Assembly: GCF_039535095.1 (NCBI RefSeq)
Contig: NZ_BAAAWN010000001.1
Coordinates: forward strand, 2,976,001-3,040,000
Reading direction: 5' to 3'
Source of the DNA: Arthrobacter ramosus
Lineage (GTDB): Bacteria > Actinomycetota > Actinomycetes > Actinomycetales > Micrococcaceae
DNA length: 64,000 nucleotides
Shown here: positions 33,688 through 42,551 of the stretch, one piece after another
How positions within the stretch are numbered: the stretch's first letter is position 1
Layout of the letters: the number at the start of each line of letters is the position of its first letter
Program-made: the position numbers and the translations under genes
The notes under the pieces: generated by a model
The model's database searches: none
The model's input: the letters and a program-made list of their open reading frames with translations, nothing else
Told to the model about the DNA's origin: nothing

Positions 33688-35100
33688 ATGAACAACGATA
33701 GCAGTTCGAGGATTGTGGCGCGACTACGCGAATGGATCGCCGGGGCCGCGCCGGGATCCCGGCTGCCGTCCAGCCGGTCACTGGTTGCCGAGTACCAGGC
33801 CAGCCCTGTGACGGTGCAGAAAGCCTTGCGAGCGCTCACTGCCCAGGGCTTGATCGAGAGCCGGCCCGGTGTCGGCACCTTCGTGCGGGCCGTCCGGACA
33901 GCACGCCCCTCGGATTACGGCTGGCAAACTGCAGCACTGCGGGCACCGCAGGCGCCTCCGCGCTCAGCCTCCACCACGATGCGTGACACCTCGAACGCTA
34001 CTATTGCCTTCCACTCCGGATACCCGGACCGGGAACTCCTGCCGGAGCGGCTTGTGCGGGCCGCTCTCGCCCGCGTGGCCCGCGGCGACGCTGCTTTGTC
34101 CCGGCCTCCGGCGCCCGGCCTTCCCGAGTTGCAGTCCTGGTTCGCGCACGAACTCGGCACCGCGACGCCGGCCGGCCTCACCCCGCCAACACCGAGTGAC
34201 GTCATTGTGCTGCCTGGAAGCCAAGGCGGCCTCAGCTCCATCTTCACTGCATTGGTGGGCCACGGGCAGCCGCTGCTCATGGAATCTCCGAGCTACTGGG
34301 GAGCCATCCTGGCGGCCACGCAAGCCGGAGTCCGCATCGTCCCGGTGCCCAGCGGAGCCGATGGGCCGGACCCCGAAGAACTGGCCAGGGCCTTTGAGGA
34401 GACGGGCGCACGGTTGTTCTACGCCCAACCGAACTACGCCAACCCCACTGGAGCGCAATGGTCCACCCGTCGGGGCGAAGAAGTCCTGGACGTCGTCCGA
34501 CAGTACGGTGCGTTCCTCGTCGAGGACGACTGGGCCCACGATTTCGGTATCACGTCGACGCCGGTACCCCTCGCCGCACGTGACGACTCCGGCCACGTGG
34601 TCTATCTACGCTCCCTCACGAAAAGCGTTTCACCCGCCATCCGCGTTGCCGCCGTCATCGCGCGCGGCCCCGCCCGCGAACGTATCCTCGCGGACCGCGC
34701 GGCCGAGTCGATGTATGTCAGCGGGTTGCTGCAGGCTGCGGCACTCGATGTCGTCACCCAGCCGGCTTGGCAGACGCATCTGCGCAGCCTCCGCCATCAG
34801 CTCCAGTCACGCCGCGACCTCCTTGTCTCAAGCCTGCGCGAGCACGCCCCCCAGGCCCATCTCAGCCTCATCCCCAAGGGAGGGCTGAACCTTTGGGCAC
34901 GCCTGCCCGACGGGACGGACCTCGAAAGGTTGACCCGTGACTGCGAGAGTGCCGGGGTGATGATCGCGGTCGGCACGGAATGGTTCCCGGCCGAACCGGC
35001 GGGACCGTTCATCCGGCTCAACTACGCAGGACCCAACCCCTCCGCCTTCCCGGAAGGCGCCCGCATCCTCGGCCAGGCACTCGAACGGAACAGCCCCTAG
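33688..35100 (+). CDS. MocR-family regulator (GntR winged helix fused to aminotransferase-like PLP domain)
   Basis: 470-residue regulator. The N-terminal GntR helix-turn-helix (about 8-70: RLPSSRSLVAEYQASPVTVQKALRALTAQGLIESRPGVGTFV) precedes a fold-type I aminotransferase domain with FYAQPNYANPTGAQWS, an FLVEDDWAHDF segment, and the PLP-lysine segment YLRSLTKSVSPAIRVA. Such proteins sense PLP or an amine/amino acid. The divergent EamA transporter and PaiB are its likely targets. The true start is ATG at 33688; the longer frame runs through the EamA gene. Confidence 0.92.
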   Translation: MNNDSSSRIVARLREWIAGAAPGSRLPSSRSLVAEYQASPVTVQKALRALTAQGLIESRPGVGTFVRAVRTARPSDYGWQTAALRAPQAPPRSASTTMRDTSNATIAFHSGYPDRELLPERLVRAALARVARGDAALSRPPAPGLPELQSWFAHELGTATPAGLTPPTPSDVIVLPGSQGGLSSIFTALVGHGQPLLMESPSYWGAILAATQAGVRIVPVPSGADGPDPEELARAFEETGARLFYAQPNYANPTGAQWSTRRGEEVLDVVRQYGAFLVEDDWAHDFGITSTPVPLAARDDSGHVVYLRSLTKSVSPAIRVAAVIARGPARERILADRAAESMYVSGLLQAAALDVVTQPAWQTHLRSLRHQLQSRRDLLVSSLREHAPQAHLSLIPKGGLNLWARLPDGTDLERLTRDCESAGVMIAVGTEWFPAEPAGPFIRLNYAGPNPSAFPEGARILGQALERNSP

Positions 35101-35103
35101 ACG

Positions 35104-35143
35104 CAAGAAGTGGACCCCCGGGAATCCGGGGGTCCACTTCTTG
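35104..35143. terminator. Bidirectional terminator between MocR and sigA genes
   Basis: An 18-bp perfect stem with a GAAT loop starts 4 nt past the MocR stop and lies between the two convergent genes. It is very stable and G+C-rich, with little T tract. Confidence 0.75.
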
Positions 35144-35179
35144 ACGGGCTGTGCCGGTTAGGGCAAGGCGTCCGTTGCT

Positions 35180-36478
35180 TTAGTCAAGGTAGTCGCGCAG
35201 AACCTGCGACCGCGAGGGGTGGCGCAGCTTGGACATCGTCTTCGATTCGATCTGACGAATGCGTTCGCGGGTGACTCCATAGACCTTGCCGATTTCGTCT
35301 AAGGTCTTCGGCTGGCCATCGGTAAGGCCGAAACGCATCGCGACGACGCCCGCTTCACGCTCGGACAGGGTATCGAGCACCGAATGCAACTGCTCCTGGA
35401 GCAGGGTGAAGCTCACTGCGTCCGCCGGCACAACGGCTTCGGAGTCCTCGATGAGGTCGCCGAATTCTGAATCGCCGTCTTCGCCAAGCGGGGTGTGCAG
35501 CGAGATGGGCTCACGGCCGTACTTCTGGACTTCAACGACCTTCTCGGGAGTCATGTCCAGTTCGAGGGCCAGTTCCTCAGGCGTAGGTTCACGTCCAAGG
35601 TCCTGCAGCATTTGGCGCTGGACGCGTGCCAGCTTGTTGATGACTTCCACCATGTGCACCGGGATGCGGATGGTTCGAGCCTGGTCAGCCATGGCGCGGG
35701 TGATGGCCTGGCGGATCCACCAGGTGGCGTAGGTGGAGAACTTGAAGCCCTTCGTGTAGTCGAACTTCTCCACTGCACGGATCAGGCCCAGGTTTCCTTC
35801 CTGGATGAGGTCCAGGAACAGCATGCCGCGGCCGGTGTAGCGCTTGGCCAGGGAGACCACGAGGCGCAGGTTGGCCTCGAGGAGGTGGTTCTTGGCCCTC
35901 TTGCCGTCGTGGATGATGAACTCGAGCTCACGCTTGAGCTTCGGGTCCATGGAGCCGTCGTCGGCGTTGATCTTCTCTTCGGCGAAGAGGCCGGCTTCAA
36001 TGCGGAGTGCAAGATCGACTTCCTGCTCTGCATTCAGCAGGGCAACCTTGCCGATCTGCTTCAGATAGTCCTTGACGGGGTCGGCCGTGGCGCCGGCTGA
36101 CATGACCTGCTGGACAGGCGCATCGTCGTCGTCGGCATCCGAGTAAACAAAGCCGGAACCGGTCGTGGCAGGCTTCTTGCCCTCTTCGCCTTCTTCGACG
36201 TCCTCCGTGAGCTCTGCTTCGTCGGGAACCACGGCGTCAAAATCCTCGGCTTCTTCTTCGGAGTCCTCGTCGGTGCCGGCGGACTTGTTGGCTGCTTCGG
36301 CAGCGGCCTTGGCGCCGGGCTTGGGCCCGCGCTTCTTGGGTGCCGGCTTCTCTGCACCTGCAGTCGAAGCATTGGCAGCACGCGTTGCCGCACGCTTCGC
36401 AACTGTAGCCGCCTTCTTTTCTTCGGCGGACAGTTCGGCCAGGGCGGCGGGTTCCTTCTCGGCGGAAGACGGGGTCAC
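35180..36478 (-). CDS. sigA: Principal RNA polymerase sigma factor (RpoD/SigA/HrdB)
   Basis: Housekeeping sigma factor, 432 residues. The N-terminal ~120 residues are Lys/Ala-rich then acidic, as in actinobacterial SigA. Region 1.2 follows ([21 protein letters not shown]), then region 2 ([54 protein letters not shown]), region 3 ([11 protein letters not shown]) and region 4.2 ([20 protein letters not shown]). The stop is 11 residues after the 4.2 helix, at the usual LRDYLD ending. The start is GTG at 36478 with AAAGG upstream. Confidence 0.97.
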   Translation of the reverse strand: MTPSSAEKEPAALAELSAEEKKAATVAKRAATRAANASTAGAEKPAPKKRGPKPGAKAAAEAANKSAGTDEDSEEEAEDFDAVVPDEAELTEDVEEGEEGKKPATTGSGFVYSDADDDDAPVQQVMSAGATADPVKDYLKQIGKVALLNAEQEVDLALRIEAGLFAEEKINADDGSMDPKLKRELEFIIHDGKRAKNHLLEANLRLVVSLAKRYTGRGMLFLDLIQEGNLGLIRAVEKFDYTKGFKFSTYATWWIRQAITRAMADQARTIRIPVHMVEVINKLARVQRQMLQDLGREPTPEELALELDMTPEKVVEVQKYGREPISLHTPLGEDGDSEFGDLIEDSEAVVPADAVSFTLLQEQLHSVLDTLSEREAGVVAMRFGLTDGQPKTLDEIGKVYGVTRERIRQIESKTMSKLRHPSRSQVLRDYLD

Positions 36479-36791
36479 AGAAAACCTTTCTAGCGGCGGT
36501 CTGTGGAATCACCATGGGGGCAACACCACTATGACCCTGTCAAGTCCGTGATCAACATCAAGTGCCATCGCCGACTGCAGAGTCTTTAGGTAAAACTCCC
36601 GACGGCGCCTTAATGTTCCCTGAGTTCAGGGGACGTTTACGGCACTTGAAACACGGACCCAACCGGGTCTCGGCAACCATTGTCTCACGGTTTTGGATTC
36701 CGGGGGTCGATATCCGCTACCGTGCAGACAATTACGTGCCGCACGGATTTCCCTCAATGACGCGCTCATGGAGTCGCCCCAGGGCCTGGGG
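36479..36791. other. 313-bp intergenic region upstream of sigA
   Basis: Holds the sigA promoter. On the minus strand TTGATC (36550-36555) and CATAGT (36528-36533) are 16 bp apart and could be a housekeeping promoter about 50 bp upstream of the GTG. A lone TTGACA (36538-36543) lies between them. No small gene, RNA gene or long inverted repeat is evident in the remaining ~230 bp. Confidence 0.35.
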
Positions 36792-38051
36792 TCATGCCGC
36801 CGCCCCACCGAACTTCCGCCACGCGGACGACTTGCTTTTGGCCCAACCGCACACCGTTCCGCGCCTCACCACCTCGGCGAGTAATTCCGCAAGCCGATAG
36901 CCCTGTTGTTCAGCGTCAGCCTGCGAAAGAAGCTCGTGGGCGAATGAACCGCTCCCCCGGCACCACTGGATCCACCCCCGGATCGTGAGCGTTGCAGCCC
37001 GCGCCTCCCCACCACCGTGCCGGGAGAGCTTCGCCAGAACCTGATCCAGGCTCGTCAACCGGTTCCAGTCGGGGTTCTCCGGGTAGAGGCCCAGCAGCAC
37101 GTCTCCATAGCGCAGGACACTGACGTCCGTGGCCGAAGTCCGCGGTGCTTCCTTGCTACCGGCGGACCCCTTCCCTCCTGGCGGCCTGGCGGCTGCTGGC
37201 GCCAGGGAACGGAGCCCGGGCGGAATGACCAAGGCATCCTCTTCATCGTCCTCATGGCCAAAGAAGCCGAAGGCCTCTGCGCCGCCGCAGGCGACGTCTT
37301 TCCCTGCAGCCGCCAGGACCACCACGGCGTCGCGCCACGCAGGAACCCTCAGGCTCGCCCGCAGGAACGCCGCGGCCTCGCCGTCGAATTCCTCTGGACT
37401 GCTGGAATCGAGGACCTTCGTCCACACATCGAGCATTTCTTCGAATGCCTTCCGGCTCCGCCACCGCCCGAGCAACTCTTCAAGCATGGCGCCTTCCGCA
37501 CTCATGAACTCCGGATCAAGGACAGGCTGGTCCGCCGGGTCCACCAACCCGGGCGATTCCCTGACGTTGCTCCCCCTGAATACCATTTCCGCGTTGAGCC
37601 GGCTGTCCAGGATCTGGTCCACGGGACGGCCGGGACGAGGACAGCACTCGAGATCGGTGCAGAATGCGCTTCGCCAGTAGTCGGAACCAATGAACCAGGC
37701 ATCCCGCAGCGCCAAACCACGGTGGGCCAGGACGGGTTCCAGGGCTTCCAGCAGGCGCAGCTCGTGTGGCACAACGCCCCCATCGTCCCAACCGTCGTCG
37801 CTGAAGAATGCCAAAAGCACGCCGTCGGCGTCATGGTCCGCCTCCAGATACTCACCGATCCTCCGTGAGTACGCGGCAAGCACGCGTTCGGATCTCCCGG
37901 GTGGAAGGTCCACGCGGAGGGTGGCGCCGAGTGTCTGCCCGCGCAGCGTGATCGCAACGAGGCTCTCCTTCGGCCAGAGTCCCAAGGCATGCGGAATGAA
38001 GCCGAGGATGTCCTCGGGCCGGGAGATGGTCACACGGTTGTCTGCTGTCAT
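36792..38051 (-). CDS. DUF4192 domain-containing protein
   Basis: 419-residue protein of unknown function common in actinobacteria. It begins NRVTISRPEDILGFIPHALGLWPKESLVAITLRG, the diagnostic DUF4192 opening, followed by DHDADGVLLAFFSDDG and RDAWFIGSDYWRS. The rest is alpha-helical with a Gly/Pro linker (PAAARPPGGKGSAGS). ATG at 38051 is preferred over a TTG at 38093; GATGCT six bases upstream is a weak leaderless -10. It lies upstream of, and on the same strand as, sigA but 313 bp away. Confidence 0.85.
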   Translation of the reverse strand: MTADNRVTISRPEDILGFIPHALGLWPKESLVAITLRGQTLGATLRVDLPPGRSERVLAAYSRRIGEYLEADHDADGVLLAFFSDDGWDDGGVVPHELRLLEALEPVLAHRGLALRDAWFIGSDYWRSAFCTDLECCPRPGRPVDQILDSRLNAEMVFRGSNVRESPGLVDPADQPVLDPEFMSAEGAMLEELLGRWRSRKAFEEMLDVWTKVLDSSSPEEFDGEAAAFLRASLRVPAWRDAVVVLAAAGKDVACGGAEAFGFFGHEDDEEDALVIPPGLRSLAPAAARPPGGKGSAGSKEAPRTSATDVSVLRYGDVLLGLYPENPDWNRLTSLDQVLAKLSRHGGGEARAATLTIRGWIQWCRGSGSFAHELLSQADAEQQGYRLAELLAEVVRRGTVCGWAKSKSSAWRKFGGAAA

Positions 38052-38145
38052 GAATCCAGCATCGGCAAAATAATGGGTGGCTGCAGGCCTCAATTGCCCT
38101 ATGTGGACAAAGGTGTCCGTCAGCGCCTGTGGAGGAACACCGAGG

Positions 38146-39504
38146 CTACGGCGTGGAGCTCCGCTGCTTCGCGAGCCGTTCCCGGCGCAATTCCACGCGG
38201 CGCCGGCGCTGGTTCGCCAACGACACGAGGAGCGGCGGGACGTGTACGCCCTGGGCGGCCATCTGGCGGCGCACTTTGCGACGGGTCATGAGGATCAAGA
38301 CCGTACCCACAAGCAGGAACAGGAACTGCACGCTCAATGCGATGCGGAAGGACGGCAGCCCGTACAGTTCCCCGCCCGAGAAACCGCCGGTGTGGAGAAG
38401 ATCGAGGATGAGCCCCACCAAGTAGATCGTCAGGAGCGCCGCAACGAAGCCGCCCACGTTGACGATGCCTGTGGCGGTGCCGATCCTGTGGGAAGGATTG
38501 AATGTCCGGGCAAAATCGAAGCCGATCATGGACCCGGGACCGCCGATGGCCAGGGCGACCACCAGCAAGGCAAGCAGCCATAGGGGCGCCCTGCTCGGCA
38601 ACAGCAGGACCGCAGCCCAGGCAAGTGCGGTAGCCGCCGTGATCAGGAGGACCATGGCCGAGCGCCGCATCGGGTGCCGGGCCACGAAGGTTCCAAACAG
38701 CGGCCCCACGAGAATGCTGGTGACTACGAAGAGTCCCATCAAGGCGGACACTGTGGCCGGGTTCAGGCCCTGCGCCGATACCAGGAACGGGTAGCCCCAG
38801 GACATGGCGAAGACGTTACCGCTGAACTGGACAGTGAAGTGGCACCAGAGTCCCAAGCGCGTCCCGGGCTGCCGCCAGGCACGGGCCAGGGTCACACCCG
38901 TGGCGCGTAGCCCTTGGGCGCTCTCCCGGGGCGGGTGACCCGGCGGAACGTCCCTGAGCAAGGCGAGGACAAGGACGACGGCGAGTGCGGACAACGAGCT
39001 CAACGCCAGGAAGGCCGTATTCCAGCCCGCCGAATGAAGGACCAGCGCGAACGGCACCACACTGATGAGCTGGCCTAGCTGGCCCGACATGCCCGTCAGC
39101 TGGGTGACGAGAGGAACCCTTGCCGGCGCGAACCAGATCGGCACGAGGCGGATCACGGAGACGAAAGTCATGGCGTCACCGGCGCCGACGAGGACCCGGC
39201 CGAGCACGCCTGCCGGAACAGCGTCGGCATAAGCCAGCTGGAGTTGGCCGAGACCCATGAGCACGGCTCCGCTGGCAATCATGGCGCGCGAGCCGAAGCG
39301 GTCAACCAGGAGCCCGACCGGTATCTGGAGGCCGGCGTAAACCAGCAGTTGAAGCACCGTGAAGAACGAAATCGCCGCCGCGCTGGCATGGAACCGTTCG
39401 GTAGCCTCCAGTCCGGACACACCGAAGGATGTGCGCTGGGCGACTGCCACAAGGTAGGCGAGCACCCCTATCGTCCAAATGAGCCAGGCGCGGGGTGCGT
39501 TCAC
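38146..39504 (-). CDS. Major facilitator superfamily transporter
   Basis: 452-residue protein with 12 predicted transmembrane helices. The MFS loop 2-3 signature GLLVDRFGSRAMIASG is present, and a cytoplasmic C-terminal tail rich in Arg follows (RRRRVELRRERLAKQ). The N-terminal SFGVSGLEATERFHASAAAISFF resembles nitrate/oxalate-type MFS members, but the substrate is unknown. The start is GTG at 39504; CATAAT lies exactly 6 bp upstream, so it is probably leaderless (the adjacent GGAAGG is too close to act as a ribosome site). Confidence 0.88.
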   Translation of the reverse strand: MNAPRAWLIWTIGVLAYLVAVAQRTSFGVSGLEATERFHASAAAISFFTVLQLLVYAGLQIPVGLLVDRFGSRAMIASGAVLMGLGQLQLAYADAVPAGVLGRVLVGAGDAMTFVSVIRLVPIWFAPARVPLVTQLTGMSGQLGQLISVVPFALVLHSAGWNTAFLALSSLSALAVVLVLALLRDVPPGHPPRESAQGLRATGVTLARAWRQPGTRLGLWCHFTVQFSGNVFAMSWGYPFLVSAQGLNPATVSALMGLFVVTSILVGPLFGTFVARHPMRRSAMVLLITAATALAWAAVLLLPSRAPLWLLALLVVALAIGGPGSMIGFDFARTFNPSHRIGTATGIVNVGGFVAALLTIYLVGLILDLLHTGGFSGGELYGLPSFRIALSVQFLFLLVGTVLILMTRRKVRRQMAAQGVHVPPLLVSLANQRRRRVELRRERLAKQRSSTP

Positions 39505-39510
39505 CCTTCC

Positions 39511-39516
39511 ATTATG
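39511..39516 (-). promoter_or_regulatory. -10 hexamer CATAAT of MFS gene (leaderless candidate)
   Basis: CATAAT matches the -10 consensus at five of six bases and lies 6 nt before the GTG at 39504. Confidence 0.5.
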
Positions 39517-39539
39517 CCCGGGGCTGTATTAAAGCTGCT

Positions 39540-40478
39540 TTATGGGCGCGCATCTTTACGTGCGAGATACGCCTCAACCGCCGCCCCCAGGTCCTCGGCG
39601 TTGGGCAGTTCGTCGTTCTCGTCGGCGAGCAGGGAACGGCGGACCGTTCCCTCGGCCTTGTCGTCATAGCGGGACTCCAGCTTTGAAACCACCTGCTGGA
39701 CGTCCTCGGATGCTTCCACTTGTTCGGCGATCTGCCTGCCCACTTCCCTGCCGGCCTCGCGAAGGCGGTCCGTCGGCAGCATCAGGGACGTGGCAGCCCC
39801 CAGGTATTCCAGTCCCGCCACCGCTGCCGGCGGGTACTCGGCATCAGCGAGGTAATGCGGAACGTGGATGACGTACCCAGCCACTTTCCGCGCGGCTTCG
39901 GTCAACCGCAATTCCAGGATGTGGCCGATGGCCGAAGGAACCTCGACAGTCGGCCTCCATGTGGAAATGCCCTCGATGAGTTCCGGGCGGTTTCCGTGCA
40001 CCGTCACGCCAACCGGCCGGGTGTGCGGAACAGGCATGGGAATAGAGTGGATCCAAGTCACCAGGTTGACGTCCAGTTTTTCCACGATCCCGACGACGGC
40101 CCGCGCGAAACGCTCCCACTGCAGGTCCGGTTCAAAACCGGCAAGCAGGAGGAACGGCTCGCCCAAGCCGTCGTTCAGCTTGTAAAGCGCCAGTTGGGGG
40201 GCTTTGTAGTCCTCCAGATGGTCTTCGACAAAGCTGATGTGCGGACGGCGCGCGCGGTAGTCGATGAGCTGGTCAGCGTCGAACACAGCCACGGTTTCGA
40301 CTTCGAGCTTATCCAGCAGTTCCCGGTTGATCTGCTGGACCACGTGTCCGGCATCAGCGAATCCGGTGAAGCCCATCAGCATATTGAGGCCCCTGATATC
40401 CGGGCTGTGGAAGAGCTCGATGTTGCTCGCGTAGAGCGACTCAGGGTCAAGGAGTGAGCCGGAAATCCGTTCAAACAC
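39540..40478 (-). CDS. PAC2 (proteasome-assembly-chaperone-like) family protein
   Basis: 312-residue actinobacterial PAC2 protein. It opens with LLMGFTGFADAGHVVQQINRELLDKLEVETVAVFDADQLIDYRARRP-like sequence and contains FLLLAGFEPDLQWERFARAV and GVTVHGNRPELI, family hallmarks. A C-terminal helical domain (about 250-312) is actinobacterial. The role is unclear; homologues were solved structurally (M. tuberculosis Rv2714 type) without assigned activity. GTG at 40478 is chosen (AAAGGA seven bases upstream); the longer frame to 40721 is not family-like. Confidence 0.9.
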   Translation of the reverse strand: MFERISGSLLDPESLYASNIELFHSPDIRGLNMLMGFTGFADAGHVVQQINRELLDKLEVETVAVFDADQLIDYRARRPHISFVEDHLEDYKAPQLALYKLNDGLGEPFLLLAGFEPDLQWERFARAVVGIVEKLDVNLVTWIHSIPMPVPHTRPVGVTVHGNRPELIEGISTWRPTVEVPSAIGHILELRLTEAARKVAGYVIHVPHYLADAEYPPAAVAGLEYLGAATSLMLPTDRLREAGREVGRQIAEQVEASEDVQQVVSKLESRYDDKAEGTVRRSLLADENDELPNAEDLGAAVEAYLARKDARP

Positions 40479-40796
40479 GGCATGTTCCTTTCGCAGTTTC
40501 AAGTTCTTGGAGGAGCAGGCGGCTGCACACCGCAGCAGACGCCTCGGCGGCCGGCCACGCTCCATGTATTGGTACAACGCCCCGGACCGGTCGCGCATTC
40601 CTGTCGGCCAATGTGCCGCAACTCTCATTTGATTGCTTTCCCGCGCAACAGACAGACTACGATCGAGACGTGCCGCCGTGTGCGGACCCAAGCAACTACC
40701 GACGTTGTCACAAGCGGACAACCGAGGGGTACCAGGGCCGGGCGCCTAACATGCAGCCCGGCCAAGCCATGCAGAGAGAGATGAGGACAAATCCTC
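40479..40796. other. 318-bp divergent intergenic region PAC2 / pepA
   Basis: Contains promoters for the two divergent genes. TTGTCA (40705-40710) is a plausible rightward -35, but no matching -10 is clear. Open frames crossing it on both strands have arginine/proline-rich, non-family-like translations and are not credible genes. Confidence 0.35.
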
Positions 40797-42317
40797 GTGG
40801 TGAAGACTACAGACATCACCCTTGGCACTATCGCCAAGGACCTGAAGAAGGCGCCCAGCGACGCACTCGTGATAGCCGTCGGTCAGGGGGAAGACGGGCC
40901 GGTACTGCTCGGGAACCCGCTGGGGGCGAAGGCCGCGGAAACCCTCGCGGCTTCATTGAGCCTGCTCGGCATCACGGGAGCAGCCGATCAGGTACACCGT
41001 CTGCCGGGTCTTCCGGAGACCGGTTCGGGCGTCCTCGTCCTGGCAGGTGTCGGCAAGGTCGCCGACGACGCCCTCCTCGCCGAGGAAACCCTGCGCCGGG
41101 CTGCGGGATCCGCCGTCCGCCAACTGGCCGGTCTGTCCTCCGTGACCCTGGCCCTCCCGACGGCGTCCCTCGCCGACGTCGCGGCCGTCGCCGAAGGCGC
41201 CGTGCTGGGTTCCTATTCCTATACAGAGCACCGCTCCAGCAAGGACGGCCTCAAGGATCCGGTCGGCAAGGTCCTGATCCACACGGCGTTTGACGGCAAG
41301 GACGTCCAGCCCGCGCTCGATCGGGCATTGCTCGTGGGACGCGCGGTCAACGCCACCCGCACCCTGGTCAACCAGCCTCCGAGCCACCTTTACCCGGAGT
41401 CCTTTGCCGAAGCAGCCAAGGAACTCTCCAAGGGACTGCCCGTCAAGGTCACCGTGTGGGACGAAAAGCGCCTCGAAAAGGACGGTTTCGGCGGAATCCT
41501 GGGCGTCGGAAAGGGTTCAACCCGCCAGCCGCGCCTCGTCAAGGTGGAGTACGCTCCGGCGAAGGCCACCAAGAAGATCGCGCTTGTCGGCAAAGGCATC
41601 ACTTTTGACACAGGCGGCATTTCCATCAAGCCGGCCCTCGGCATGGGCGACATGAAGAGCGACATGGCGGGCGCCGCCGTCGTACTTAATGCCGTCCTGG
41701 CCGTCGCGGGGCTCGGGTTGCCCGTCAAGGTGACCGCGTGGCTCTGCATCGCCGAGAACATGCCCTCCGGCGCTGCACAGCGCCCGGCTGACGTCCTCAC
41801 CGTGTACGGCGGCAAGACGGTCGAGGTCCTCAACACCGACGCCGAGGGACGCCTGGTCATGGCGGACGGAATCGTCGCGGCCAGCCTCGAGCAGCCGGAC
41901 GTCATCATCGACGTCGCGACACTGACGGGTGCCCAGCTGATCGCCCTCGGCAACCGCACCGCCGGTCTCATGGGTTCCGACGCCGTCACGGGCGCCCTCA
42001 AGTCCGCGGCGGACCGCGCGGGCGAACTTGTCTGGCCGATGCCGCTGCCGGAAGAACTGCGGGCCAGCCTCGACTCGCAGGTGGCGGACATCGCCAACAT
42101 CGGCGAACGCCACGGCGGAATGATGACCGCGGCCGTGTTCCTGCGCGAGTTCGTCGGCAACGACGCCGAGGGCAAGCAGATCCCCTGGGCCCACGTCGAC
42201 ATCGCCGGCCCGTCCTTCAACAACGGCAGCCCCTACGGCTACACGCCCAAGCAAGGCACCGGCTGCACCGTCAGGACGCTGCTCGCCTACGTCGAAGACG
42301 TGCTGGCCACGGCCTAA
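40797..42317 (+). CDS. pepA: Leucyl aminopeptidase (M17 family)
   Basis: Cytosolic hexameric di-zinc/manganese aminopeptidase, 506 residues, removing N-terminal residues from peptides. The N-terminal macro-like domain extends to about 170. Catalytic domain: VGKGITFDTGGISIKP (metal-binding Lys and Asp), MKSDMAGAA, and the family signature NTDAEGRL at about residues 346-353. The start is GTG at 40797 (a second GTG follows immediately), with GAGGA upstream. Rightward, followed by a strong hairpin. It holds the Rv2213 position in the conserved cluster. Confidence 0.96.
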   Translation: MVKTTDITLGTIAKDLKKAPSDALVIAVGQGEDGPVLLGNPLGAKAAETLAASLSLLGITGAADQVHRLPGLPETGSGVLVLAGVGKVADDALLAEETLRRAAGSAVRQLAGLSSVTLALPTASLADVAAVAEGAVLGSYSYTEHRSSKDGLKDPVGKVLIHTAFDGKDVQPALDRALLVGRAVNATRTLVNQPPSHLYPESFAEAAKELSKGLPVKVTVWDEKRLEKDGFGGILGVGKGSTRQPRLVKVEYAPAKATKKIALVGKGITFDTGGISIKPALGMGDMKSDMAGAAVVLNAVLAVAGLGLPVKVTAWLCIAENMPSGAAQRPADVLTVYGGKTVEVLNTDAEGRLVMADGIVAASLEQPDVIIDVATLTGAQLIALGNRTAGLMGSDAVTGALKSAADRAGELVWPMPLPEELRASLDSQVADIANIGERHGGMMTAAVFLREFVGNDAEGKQIPWAHVDIAGPSFNNGSPYGYTPKQGTGCTVRTLLAYVEDVLATA

Positions 42318-42329
42318 GCCGGTCACCAA

Positions 42330-42356
42330 GTGGGGCCGGTTTTTGACCGGCCCCAC
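42330..42356 (+). terminator. Terminator after pepA
   Basis: An 11-bp stem GTGGGGCCGGT/ACCGGCCCCAC with a TTTTG loop begins 12 nt past the pepA stop. Confidence 0.65.
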
Positions 42357-42419
42357 GGCCCGACGTGAGTCTGGCCACAAGCGCCCCACAAAAGCCTCGG
42401 CAGGGTGGAGCATGGATAA

Positions 42420-42441
42420 GTGGTTCGCTAAGGTGAACCAC
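42420..42441. repeat. Inverted repeat upstream of lpd
   Basis: GTGGTTC and GAACCAC are separated by 8 nt. It lies about 35 bp upstream of the -10-like CATAAT (42476-42481), a position that would suit an activator or repressor. Confidence 0.45.
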
Positions 42442-42475
42442 GGTAGTCACAAATGCAAGAGAACTTCGGTGCTGG

Positions 42476-42530
42476 CATAATCGCGGCAGTACAAGTTCCA
42501 AGACCAGATGACGCGTAGTCGCGTGTCATC
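42476..42530 (+). promoter_or_regulatory. lpd promoter -10 and leader hairpin
   Basis: CATAAT at 42476-42481 is a likely -10. The leader then contains an imperfect hairpin (GATGACGCG pairing with CGCGTGTCATC, 42507-42530) just before the GAGGAG ribosome site of lpd. Confidence 0.4.
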
Positions 42531-42551
42531 GCTCACGCGAGGAGCGTCCTA

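Larger units (their letters stand above)
33658..33689 (-). promoter_or_regulatory. Promoter of EamA gene: -35 GAGACA, -10 GATAAT
   Basis: On the minus strand GATAAT (33658-33663) lies 7 bp before the GTG. GAGACA (33680-33685) stands 16 bp further up as a -35. The spacer is almost entirely the 14-bp palindrome. Confidence 0.6.
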
